Positions 24,177 to 32,700 of a stretch of 64,000 bases of DNA are shown in pieces. The first letter of the stretch is position 1. Every line of letters begins with the position of its first letter. Position numbers and translations under genes: made by a program. Under the pieces are notes generated by a model, which worked only from the letters and a program-made list of their open reading frames with translations, was not told the origin of the DNA and searched no databases. Source of the stretch: Kitasatospora sp. MAA4 (GTDB lineage Bacteria > Actinomycetota > Actinomycetes > Streptomycetales > Streptomycetaceae); contig NZ_JARZAI010000027.1 of the NCBI RefSeq assembly GCF_029893355.1, positions 46,512 to 110,511 of the forward strand. The letters are read 5' to 3'.

Positions 24177-25061
24177 TCACTCGGTGAGCAACTGGCCGAT
24201 CACGTAACGGGAGTTGGAGGCAAGGACGGGGCTGCGGGTCTGGTAGTACGGCAGCGCGACCAGGGCGATGGACAGCGCCCAGCCCCGGCCCCGCTCCCAG
24301 GTGGCGTCGTCGACCCTCAGGGTCGAACGGAAGACCTCCCGCGCGTCGGCGGGCAGCAGGTTCCAGGCGATCAGCAGGTCGCAGGCGGGATCGCCGGTGC
24401 CCAGCGCGCCGAAGTCGATGACCGCGCTGAGCCGGCCGTCGACGGTCAGCAGGTTGCCGGGGGACAGGTCCGCGTGGATCCACACCGGCGGCCCGTCCCA
24501 GGCCGGCGCCCGCAGCGCGCGCTCCCAGGCCTCGGTGACCGGCGCGGTGTCGATCAGGCCTGCCGATTCCGCGATGGCCGCGCGGGTCTGGGCGTCGCGC
24601 TGCTGCAACGGGATGCCGCGGCTCGCGGACAGGCCGTCCGCCGGATCGATCCGGTGCAGGGCGGTGACGAACGCGGCGAGTTCGGCCGCCAGCGCGAGCG
24701 GATCGGCCAGCTGCCCGGGCTGCGGGTTCTCGCCCTCCAGCCAGCGATAGACCGACCAGGGCCAGCCGTAGCCCTCGCCGGGCTTGCCCACCGCCAGCGG
24801 TTCGGGGACGGCCACCGGTAGCTGCGGGCCGAGCCTCGGCAGCCAGCGGTGCTCCTTCTCGATGTCGCCGACCGCCCAGTCGACCCGCGGCAGCCGGACC
24901 ACCAGCTCCTCGCCCAGCCGGTAGAGCGCATTGTCCGTCCCGGCCGAGGCGACCGCCCTGAGCGGCAGCCCGGCCCACTGCGGGAACTGCGCGTCGAGCA
25001 GCCGCCGCACCAGCTCGTCGTCGATGTCAGGCTCGTCGTCGTGCATCTTCCGGTTCGCCAC
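24177..25061 (-). CDS. Aminoglycoside phosphotransferase family protein
   Basis: A protein of 294 residues with a complete APH-type kinase fold. ELVVRLPR supplies the ATP-site region, PWSVYRWLEGENP is the hinge, VWIHADLSPGNLLTVDGRLS is the catalytic loop with HxDxxxxN, and AVIDFGALGTGDPACDL carries the metal aspartate. Close relatives include macrolide 2'-phosphotransferase-like and streptomycin kinase-like proteins. Whether it gives resistance is unknown. It is a single gene, tail-to-tail with the preceding gene with no spacer. Confidence 0.88.
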   Translation of the reverse strand: MANRKMHDDEPDIDDELVRRLLDAQFPQWAGLPLRAVASAGTDNALYRLGEELVVRLPRVDWAVGDIEKEHRWLPRLGPQLPVAVPEPLAVGKPGEGYGWPWSVYRWLEGENPQPGQLADPLALAAELAAFVTALHRIDPADGLSASRGIPLQQRDAQTRAAIAESAGLIDTAPVTEAWERALRAPAWDGPPVWIHADLSPGNLLTVDGRLSAVIDFGALGTGDPACDLLIAWNLLPADAREVFRSTLRVDDATWERGRGWALSIALVALPYYQTRSPVLASNSRYVIGQLLTE

Positions 25062-25206
25062 GGCGGCAGGCTAGCGGGGGAAAGCGGCCGGACGCCAAGG
25101 GATTTCGGCTTCCCTCCTGTGCCGGAGCACCGTAGTTTGCGAGTCCTGGTCAGATCACGATGCGGCCAGTCAGACCGGCTCACGCTGACTGGGCCGACCA
25201 CCCGGC

Positions 25207-25881
25207 CTACCGGAACAGGCCGATGCGGCGCAGTTCCCCGTAGGTGCACAAGTGATCCCCAACTGCCGGGTGTCCGAAGTGGTGGGGCCGCAGCGGCCCG
25301 GTGTCCCAGCAGTAGAGGGCAGCGGTGGTCTCATCGTCGGCGGGGCGCCCGTAGGCAACAGTGGCGGAATGGGCCACGGCGAGCTGGTCGTCGTTGAAGC
25401 AGGCCGGGGTAGCGAAGACAATCGCCGCATAGGCCAGTGCTGCCTGATTCACGGTGGCGCTGTCCTGTTCGACTGCCGTATCGCGGCGCAAGCCAGCCGA
25501 TTTGATGTCGCCAAGCGCATTCTGGGACGTCTGCCGCTCCAAAGCCTCAAGTTGGGCCGCGTCAACGCGCGTTGGCTGACAGCTCTGTTGATGTTGGACG
25601 TAGAGGACGGTGCCGATCGCAGTGGACGGCGTCAGGACAGCGCAGACCTGGACCGCTGCGACGAGTGTGCTCTTCCACCCTTCCAAGGCTTCTTTCGCTG
25701 GCATTCCGGAGCGCTCCCGCCGCTGGGCCAGGGCCTTGCCGACCACCTCGACGGCAGCCCCGACCAGCAGCGCAAGCAGGAGCAGCCCCGCGCCGATCCC
25801 CACCGTGCTCCACGCGATGCCTGACTCGACGACCCACCAGCCAGCGAGATGCAGTCCCCAGAACACCAGCAGCGCCTTCAT
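25207..25881 (-). CDS. Membrane-anchored hypothetical protein
   Basis: A protein of 224 residues that I do not recognise. It starts MKALLVFWGLHLAGWWVVES with a GAGGG ribosome site. Two membrane segments span about 3-50 and a third lies about 70-95 (LVAAVQVCAVLTPSTAIGTV). A soluble C-terminal part follows, with four scattered cysteines (QSCQPT, TPACFNDD, LYCWD, LCTYGEL) that could form disulfides outside the cell. Base composition looks less GC-biased than that of flanking genes, and it sits beside a toxin-antitoxin pair, so recent acquisition is possible. Confidence 0.6.
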   Translation of the reverse strand: MKALLVFWGLHLAGWWVVESGIAWSTVGIGAGLLLLALLVGAAVEVVGKALAQRRERSGMPAKEALEGWKSTLVAAVQVCAVLTPSTAIGTVLYVQHQQSCQPTRVDAAQLEALERQTSQNALGDIKSAGLRRDTAVEQDSATVNQAALAYAAIVFATPACFNDDQLAVAHSATVAYGRPADDETTAALYCWDTGPLRPHHFGHPAVGDHLCTYGELRRIGLFR

Positions 25882-26123
25882 TCCGCCCTCGCACACTGAC
25901 GTCCCGGACTACCGCGTCGGGGGCGAGCGTACCCACCACCCCGCCAGACTGTTGCGGCCACCGTGGGCAGCCCCAACTCGCCCAGGTCAAAGCCGTCGAC
26001 ACAGTCGGTGACCAATACGGCCGCGGACTCGCCCGTTGTCGTGCTCAAGTCGCAAACTGCGGTGCTCCGTCACACTTTCGGTCCGGGGGCGGGTGGAAGA
26101 GTACTTCGAGATACCTGCGCAGA

Positions 26124-26143
26124 AGTGCGCACTACTGTAGAGT
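26124..26143 (+). promoter_or_regulatory. Promoter and palindromic operator of the toxin-antitoxin pair
   Basis: A perfect palindrome AGTGCGCACT (26124-26133) lies four bases before a TAGAGT -10 box (26138-26143). The ATG at 26151 is 8 bases further, so the transcript is probably leaderless. Binding of the antitoxin to the palindrome would block RNA polymerase. Confidence 0.6.
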
Positions 26144-26150
26144 TCTGTGC

Positions 26151-26405
26151 ATGGATACCTATCCCATCACCGAGGCTCGCAACAAGCTCGGGGCCCTCTC
26201 TCGCCAGGTCAGCGCCGAGCAGAAGCGCGTCGCACTCACCGACCGGGGCCAGGTCATGGCTGTGCTCATCAGCCCGGCCGAGCTAGAAGAACTCGAGTAC
26301 CACCGGGTCGCCGCGGAGTACCTGGCCAGGAAGCAGCGCGGCGAGACCGGCCCTGGTATCGCGCATGACGAAGCTCGTCGCCAGGTCTTCGGGGACGTCG
26401 CGTGA
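26151..26405 (+). CDS. Type II antitoxin, Phd/YefM family
   Basis: A protein of 84 residues. The N-terminal Phd/YefM DNA-binding fold is clear (MDTYPITEARNKLGALSRQV, RVALTDRGQVMAVLISPAEL). A C-terminal helical tail (HRVAAEYLARKQRGETG) would wrap the toxin. It neutralises the RelE-like toxin encoded directly after it (4-base overlap) and, by analogy with the family, represses its own promoter. A palindromic operator overlaps the promoter just upstream. Confidence 0.9.
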   Translation: MDTYPITEARNKLGALSRQVSAEQKRVALTDRGQVMAVLISPAELEELEYHRVAAEYLARKQRGETGPGIAHDEARRQVFGDVA

Positions 26406-26650
26406 GCTATCGCATTGTCTGGGAGCCCTCGGCCTTGGCCGTTGCGGAGAAGCACGCCGCAGGGGATCGCGAGGGCATCCAGCAGGTCTTCCGGGCCGTC
26501 GACCTCCTGGCCGACAACCCCCGCCCGTCCGGCGCCTATACGGTCGGGGCCACCGGTATCTACCGAATCCAGGTCGGCTTCTATCGCGTCCACTACGAGA
26601 TCGACGACCTGACGGTCACTGTCACCGTCTTCCACCTGGGCCGGGTCTAG
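26402..26650 (+). CDS. Type II toxin, RelE/ParE family
   Basis: A protein of 82 residues with the RelE fold: YRIVWEPSALAVAEKHA, an arginine-containing central strand (GIYRIQVGFYRVHYEID) and VTVTVFHLGRV. RelE toxins cleave mRNA at the ribosomal A site. The terminal arginine and tyrosines expected for activity are present. It starts with GTG overlapping the antitoxin stop by 4 bases, which couples translation. Confidence 0.88.
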   Translation: MSYRIVWEPSALAVAEKHAAGDREGIQQVFRAVDLLADNPRPSGAYTVGATGIYRIQVGFYRVHYEIDDLTVTVTVFHLGRV

Positions 26651-26655
26651 GGAGT

Positions 26656-27156
26656 TCAGGCGGCCACCTGCTGCGCCGCCTCCAGCCGGCGGATGCCGCG
26701 CAGCACGATCAGCAGCGGGATCGCCCCGAAGACCCCGAACGACATATCGACAAACCGCCAGTACAGCGGAATCTCCCGCAGCGGCCCGCAGATCAGCGCC
26801 AGCGGGATGATCCCGGCGCAGGCGCCCAGTGCCCACTGGATCACCCAGACGTTGCGCACCGGATCCCGCAGCGGCCCCCAGAACGCGCCGGCGATCACCA
26901 GGTGCGCGAAGGCCAGCCAGTCGGTGCCGTAGGCGAGGAACGGGTAGCGCTCGTCCGTCTCGGCGACGCCGGTGCGGATCCGCTCGATCCAGTCCAGCAG
27001 GGCGGACGGCGTCGGTACGCGCTGCGCGGCGTCGGCCAGCCAGCCGGTCTCGGTCCGCAGCGGGAAGGCCGTCAGCCCGCTCAGCACCAGGCAGACGATG
27101 AAGATCCACAGCCAGCGCCGGACCATCCGCAGTGTCGCGGCATCGCTCGTCATCAC
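26656..27156 (-). CDS. Conserved hypothetical membrane protein
   Basis: A protein of 166 residues with four predicted membrane helices: WLWIFIVCLVLSGLTAFPL near 15-33, WLAFAHLVIAGAFWGPL near 85-101, WVIQWALGACAGIIPLALIC, and MSFGVFGAIPLLIVLRGI. The segment after TM1 (TGWLADAAQRVPTPSALLDW) is extracytoplasmic. Similar small four-helix proteins are widespread in bacteria without a known role. It is convergent with the toxin gene (5-base gap) and divergent from the condensin-like operon. Confidence 0.7.
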   Translation of the reverse strand: MMTSDAATLRMVRRWLWIFIVCLVLSGLTAFPLRTETGWLADAAQRVPTPSALLDWIERIRTGVAETDERYPFLAYGTDWLAFAHLVIAGAFWGPLRDPVRNVWVIQWALGACAGIIPLALICGPLREIPLYWRFVDMSFGVFGAIPLLIVLRGIRRLEAAQQVAA

Positions 27157-27208
27157 AGGACCCCCACTCGGTTGTTCACCCCGTCACCGTGGACTCTAGA
27201 CCCAGAAC

Positions 27209-27220
27209 TGAACACGTTCA
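27209..27220. promoter_or_regulatory. Inverted repeat ahead of the condensin-like operon
   Basis: TGAAC-AC-GTTCA lies about 70 bases upstream of a TAATCT -10 box (27291-27296) that precedes the GTG at 27305 by 8 bases. It is a candidate operator shared with the divergent membrane-protein gene. Confidence 0.4.
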
Positions 27221-27304
27221 AACCACTCCTGCGCGCCCCGGACGAAGCAGGGCGAGCAGGCCCGTTTCGGACCTTGTCGCCCCTGGGCCCTAATCTTGTC
27301 CACC

Positions 27305-28837
27305 GTGACCGTCATCGCTGATCAGCCCGCCGAGCGTGAGCTCAGGCCGCCTGCCGCAGGCGCCCGCCCCGCGCCCGGCCCGGCGGCCGACGAGGGGCTG
27401 GCCCGCCGCCTCAAGGCGCTCGCCTGCACCGCCCCACTGCACGACCTCGACAACCGCAAGGTCAACCTGGCCGGCGAGTACGGCGGCTACGCGATGGCCG
27501 AGGTCGGCCTGGCCGCGATCGACCTGGTCACGCTGCACATGGACTTCGACACCGGCGCCGACCGCGAGATAGTCCTCGCCCGCCTGCTGCCCCGGGTCGC
27601 CGCGCAGAGCCCGCAGCGACCCGGCGCCGAGCACCAGCGGGTCGCCCGCTGGGTGCTGGAGTCGCTGATCAACGTCGGCAGCGTCGACCGCGGCTTCCGC
27701 GCGGTCTACGGCACCTTCGGCGCGGACGGCGCGTACGTCCGCCGCGACTACGACTTCAAGCTGATCGAGGAGGTGCCGGGCCCGGACGGCGGCGTCTACC
27801 TGCGTACCACCGACGAGGCCGTCAACGTCCTGGTCGGCGCCCTGGACACCGACGTCACCTCGGCCCAGATCGCCGCCGAGGTGAAGCTGGAGGTGCTGAT
27901 CCGCCGCGGCCGCCTGGCCGACGCCCAGCTCGCCGCCGAGCAGGCCCGCTACCGCACCGTCCAGTACGCCGAGACGCTGCGCCGCGTCCTGGACGCGACC
28001 CGGCGCAACGTACGCGCCGTCGACTGGATGCAGGCCGTCCCCGACCTGATCGACGAGGCGCTCGACCACATCGCCGACCGCTACCGGCACGAGAACGCGA
28101 TCCTCACCAACATCCGCCGCGCCCGCGACGAGGCCGAGGAGCCCTCGCACAAGCGCCAGGCGGCCGAGCTGGTCGACATCGTCAAGGACTGCATCCGCCG
28201 GCACACCCAGTTGCAGGCCCGGCTGCTCGAAGCCGGCCCGCTGTTCCGCGCCGAGCAGGACCGCCAGGCCTTCGCCGCCCCCGCCGCCCGCTCCGGCATC
28301 GACCTGTACGGGCACCTGCTCGCGCCGGTGCTGCGGCTGCCGATAGAGCAGGCGATCCGGCCCACCGACGCGTTCTTCGCCCACGGCGCCGGCCTGCGCA
28401 CCCCGACCGCCGTCCGGGTGTCCGACCTGGTGGAGCTGCTGCTCACGCCGCCCGTCGAGCGCGAGCACCTGGGCGCCGAGCTGCCGGACCCGGACCTGGT
28501 CGCCACGCCGGACGACAGCCGGTTCTCCGAGGCGCAGCTGGAGGCCGCCCTGGACCTGCTCGACCTCCCGGCGGACGCCCCCCGGCGGCTGTCCGGCCTG
28601 CTCGCCGAGGCCCGCCGGCAGGACCCGGAGCTGCCGTACCTGGTCGCGCTGCTCGCCGTGCACGCCGCCAGCCCGCCGGTCGGCACCGCCTACCGCCAGG
28701 GCGAGGAGCGCCTGCTCTTCGCGGTGGACGACGGCGCCACGCTCGCCGACCCGGAGTTCGGCGGCGCCGACCTGATCGTCGGCAGCGCCCTGCTGGACGC
28801 CGTCGGCATGGCCGCGGACCGCAAGGACGCCCAATGA
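27305..28837 (+). CDS. MukF/JetA-like kleisin candidate of a three-gene condensin-like operon
   Basis: A protein of 510 residues with no transmembrane segment. After a Pro/Ala-rich start it has a winged-helix-like domain (AVNVLVGALDTDVTSAQIAA, EVKLEVLIRRGRLADAQLAA). This is followed by long helices (RYRTVQYAETLRRVLDATRR, DHIADRYRHENAILTNIRRA) and a C-terminal part with two further helical domains (SDLVELLLTPPVEREHL, SEAQLEAALDLLDLP). Size, helix order and position before a MukE-sized and an SMC-like gene match the kleisin of MksBEF or JetABCD systems. GTG 27305 sits right after a TAATCT box, so it is probably leaderless. The assignment rests on architecture. Confidence 0.65.
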   Translation: MTVIADQPAERELRPPAAGARPAPGPAADEGLARRLKALACTAPLHDLDNRKVNLAGEYGGYAMAEVGLAAIDLVTLHMDFDTGADREIVLARLLPRVAAQSPQRPGAEHQRVARWVLESLINVGSVDRGFRAVYGTFGADGAYVRRDYDFKLIEEVPGPDGGVYLRTTDEAVNVLVGALDTDVTSAQIAAEVKLEVLIRRGRLADAQLAAEQARYRTVQYAETLRRVLDATRRNVRAVDWMQAVPDLIDEALDHIADRYRHENAILTNIRRARDEAEEPSHKRQAAELVDIVKDCIRRHTQLQARLLEAGPLFRAEQDRQAFAAPAARSGIDLYGHLLAPVLRLPIEQAIRPTDAFFAHGAGLRTPTAVRVSDLVELLLTPPVEREHLGAELPDPDLVATPDDSRFSEAQLEAALDLLDLPADAPRRLSGLLAEARRQDPELPYLVALLAVHAASPPVGTAYRQGEERLLFAVDDGATLADPEFGGADLIVGSALLDAVGMAADRKDAQ

Positions 28838-28874
28838 GCCGGACCCCAGTCACCCGTACCGAGGAGCTCCACCC

Positions 28875-29750
28875 GTGACGACCCCGCACGACGCGTCCTG
28901 GCCCGCCGCCGAGGCCGAGCCCGCCCCGGCGGCGCTCACCCCCGGCGACGTCGCCGACGCCGCCCGGCTGGTCTCCTTCGGCCTGCAGGCCAAGCTGCTG
29001 CCCGCCCGCGACGCCGAGTACGCCGAGCTGGTCCGCCGCCACCGCGAGGACCCGGCCTTCGCGCGGCTGGCCGACGCCGTCGCCACCGGCCTGAACCTGG
29101 TGGTCCTGGAGGTCTCCCCGCGCGCCGGCATGGCGCTGGCGGCGGCCGAGGAGTCGGTCTTCGCGGTCCGGATGGGCGACTACTCCCGCCGGGCCGCCTC
29201 CGAGACCACCGACCGCTTCCTGCACGGCCTGGCCCACCTGGCCGTCGCCGCGATGGCCTTCCCCCGCCCCGAGGACTTGGCCGACGAGGGCTACCTGGGC
29301 CGGATCACCGTCAACGGCGTGGACGCCTTCGTCCGGCAGGCCTGCCGCCGTCTGGAGGAGCAGGCCGAGCTGACCGGCGACAACACCGACCCCAGCAGCG
29401 ACGCCCCCGGCCTGGAGGCGGCCTGGCGGGTCTGGGCCCGGCGCTCCACCACCGGCGCCACCAAGGACGCCCGCCGGCTGTCCGGCTCCACCATCGGCAT
29501 CACCGGCAAGGCGGTCGCCTTCCTGGTCGACTCCGGCTTCCTGCAGAAGGCCTCCGACGACGCCGGCGGCACCTACCGCACCACCGCCCGCTACCAGCTC
29601 CAGGTCCGCGACCTGGCCGGCAGCGCCGCGATGGCCGAGCTGATCGACCTGGGCGTGGTCCCGGTCACCGACGGCAGCGCCACCCTGCTGCCCGCCGACC
29701 ACAGCGACGAGCTGGTCGCCGACGCCGGCCTGCCCTTCCACTCCCTCTGA
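28875..29750 (+). CDS. MukE/JetB-like subunit candidate
   Basis: A protein of 291 residues with two predicted winged-helix-like regions. DVADAARLVSFGLQAKLLPA and EYAELVRRHREDPAFARLAD are near the N terminus. LGRITVNGVDAFVRQACRRL and STIGITGKAVAFLVDSGFLQ, TYRTTARYQLQVRDLAGSAA follow in the second half, where a DNA- or protein-binding wing seems likely. MukE-type proteins bind the kleisin and modulate the ATPase. It starts with GTG behind GAGGAG, 37 bases after the kleisin-like gene and 46 bases before the SMC-like gene, clearly in one operon. Confidence 0.65.
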   Translation: MTTPHDASWPAAEAEPAPAALTPGDVADAARLVSFGLQAKLLPARDAEYAELVRRHREDPAFARLADAVATGLNLVVLEVSPRAGMALAAAEESVFAVRMGDYSRRAASETTDRFLHGLAHLAVAAMAFPRPEDLADEGYLGRITVNGVDAFVRQACRRLEEQAELTGDNTDPSSDAPGLEAAWRVWARRSTTGATKDARRLSGSTIGITGKAVAFLVDSGFLQKASDDAGGTYRTTARYQLQVRDLAGSAAMAELIDLGVVPVTDGSATLLPADHSDELVADAGLPFHSL

Positions 29751-29796
29751 CCGTCCCCCTCCCGACTCCCACCGACTCCACTGCTGAAGGCGATTC

Positions 29797-32700
29797 ATGT
29801 ACGAGCTCAACCGGGTCCGCCTCTACTCCATCGGACCGGCCGGCGCCCGCTACGCCGACACGGTGCTGGACCTGCGCGGAGTCGGCGAGCCGGTGGCGAA
29901 CCCCGCCCCGCAGCAGCCCGGCCTCTTCGGCGAGGAGCCCGAGGGCCCGCAGCGCCGTCCCGCCCCGGCCGGCGTGCTCTTCCTGGAGAACGGCGGCGGC
30001 AAGTCCGTCCTGCTCAAGCTGATCTTCTCGGTGATGCTGCCCGGCCACCGCAACACGCTCGGCGGCGCCAGTTCCGGCGTGCTGCGCAAGTTCCTGCTCG
30101 CCGACGACTGCGGGCACGTCGCGCTGGAGTGGCAGCACACCCTCACCGGCGAGCTGATCGTGGTCGGCAAGGTCAGCGAGTGGCGGGGACGCCAGGTCTC
30201 CTCCGACCCGCGCAAGTTCGCCGAGACCTGGTACTCCTTCCGGCCCGGCCCGGGCCTGACGCTGGACTCCCTGCCGGTCGCCGAGCGGCCCGCGCTCGGC
30301 AGCGAGCAGCGCACCCGCGGCCGCCGCCGCACGATGAAGGGCTTCCGCGACTCGCTCACCGAGGCCGGCAAGGCCTACCCGTACCTCGACCTCACCTTCG
30401 AGGACATCCACGACCGCTGGAACGAGCACCTGGGCGACCTCGGCCTGGACCCCGAACTCTTCCGCTACCAGCGGGAGATGAACGCCGACGAGGGCGAGGC
30501 GGCCGGCCTCTTCGCGGTCAAGCACGACTCCGACTTCACCGACCTGCTGCTGCGCGCGGTCACCGACACCCGCGACACCGACGGCCTGGCCGACCTGGTG
30601 CACGGCTTCGCCGCCAAGCTCGGCCGACGCTCCGAACTCACCGCCGAGCGCGACTTCACCGCCGGCTCGCTCGACCTGCTGCAGCGCATCGTGGACGCCA
30701 CCACCGCCCGCGAGTCCGTCCGCGAGACGCACCGCGGCGCCGAGCGCCGCACCCGCCGGCTCGCCCAGGCGCTGGCCGCCCGGGCCGGCGCCGAGCGCGA
30801 CCGCGCCCAGGACCTCGCCATCGAGGTGGCCGCCGCCGCGAGCGCGGTGACCGCCGCCGAGGCCGACCGCACCCGGCACTCGCTGATCACCGCCGAACTG
30901 ACCCACCGGCACGCCACCCTGGGCCTGGCCGCCGCCACCGCCGAGGCGGCCGGCCTGCGCCGCGAGCTGCTGGACGCGCGCACCCTGCACTCCGCCTGGC
31001 AGGCCGCCGAGGCGGTGCTGCGCCACCGGGCCGCCACCGACCGCGCGGCCCGGGTCGCCGTCGCCATCCGCGAGGCCGAACTCGACGCCGCCCCCGCGCT
31101 GGCCGCCCGCGCCCAGGCCGCCGGCGCCCTCGCGCACGCCCTGGAGACCGCAGCCGGGACGGCCGAGGAGCGCGCCGAGACCGAGGAGGCCCGCGCCGCC
31201 GAGATCCAGGAGGACGGCGCCCGCGCGCAGGCCGACTCTCTGGCCGCCGCCACCGCCGCCCAGAAGGCCCGCAGCGAGGCCGACCACCTGCGCCAGCGGT
31301 TGGCCGAGGTCGAGCAGGAGACCCAGGCCGCCGTCCAGGCCGGCTGGATCGACGCCACCACCCAGGAGCCGGACCCCGCCCGGGCCGCCCTGCACGCCTC
31401 CGACGCTGAGAAGGCCGCCACCGCCGCCCTCGACCAGGCCCGCGCCGCCGCCGAGCAGGCCACCGCCCGTACCCGCGAGGCCGCCGCCGCCGAGGGCCGC
31501 GCCGAACTCGCCGCCGCCCGCGCCAGCGACGCCAGGTCGGCCGCCCAGCGCGCGCTCGCCGCCGAGCAGCGCACCGCCGCCCAGCTTGCCGCCGAACCGC
31601 GGCTGGCCGAGCTGCTCTCGCTGAGCCCGTACGAGGGCGAGGACGGTCCCGGCGTGCTCACCCCGGTCGTCCTGGACGCCGCCGCCGAGGATCTCGGCGA
31701 GCTGCTCGACAGCTCCGTCGCCGCCGCCGAGCGCACCCTGTTCGACCTGCGCACGGCCGCAGCCGACGACTCGCGGATCCTGGCGGCGCTGGGCGACGGC
31801 GGCCTGCTGCCGCCCGGCCCCGACGTGCTGGCCACCGTCGAGTACCTCGGCGAGCACGGCGTCCCCGCGCTGCCCGGCTGGCGCTACCTGGCCCAGTCCG
31901 TCGACCCCGCCGACCACGAGGCGATCCTGGCCGCCCGCCCCGAGCTGGTGGACGGCGTGGTGGTCACCGACCCCAACTCGCTGGAACGCGCCCGCGAGGC
32001 CCTGCAGGCCGCGGCGCTGCTGCCGCGCTCGACCGTCGCGGTCGGCACCGCCGCCTCGCTGATCGCCCCGATCACCGACGAGCCCGCCTTCTTCCTGGTG
32101 CCGCCGAACCCGGCCATGCACGACGAGAGCGCCGCCGACGAGGAGCGCCGCGGGCTGCGCAGCCGCGCCACCGCTCGCGAGGAGCACATCCGCGAGCTGG
32201 CCGCCCGGCTCGGCGGCGACCGTGCGCTGGCCTCCCGACTCGCCTCCTGGCAGGCCCACTGCCCGCCCGGCACGCTGGCCGAACTCGCCGAGGCCGCCGC
32301 CGATGCCGCCGAGCAGGCCGAGACCGCCACCGCCCAACTGGCCGCCGCCCGCGCCGAGCACACCGAGGCCGAGGCCGACCGGGCCGCCGTCGCCGCCGTC
32401 CACGAGGACCGCCGGGAGGCCGCCCAGCGCACCCGCCGCCGCGCCGACGCGCTGGCCGGGCTCGCCTTCCGGCTGCGCGAGCGGGCCGGCTGGACCCGCA
32501 GCTTGCGCGAACTCGCCGAGGACGCCGCCGAGTGCGAGCGCCGCCAGGCCGGCTGCGCCGAGCGGGCCCGAGCCTGCGACGAGGACCGCCGGGCCGCCCA
32601 GCGCGCCGCCGACGACGCCCGCCGCACCGCCCGCACGCTGCGCGCCGAGCGCGCCGAACTGTCCGGCACGGTCGCGGTGGCGGACGAGTTGCCGACCGCC

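Noticed and set aside
29665..32403. A 912-residue minus-strand open frame opposite the SMC-like gene
   Set aside because: It is the antisense shadow of Ala/Arg-rich coiled-coil codons; composition is almost only Gly, Ala, Val, Gln and Leu without domain motifs.
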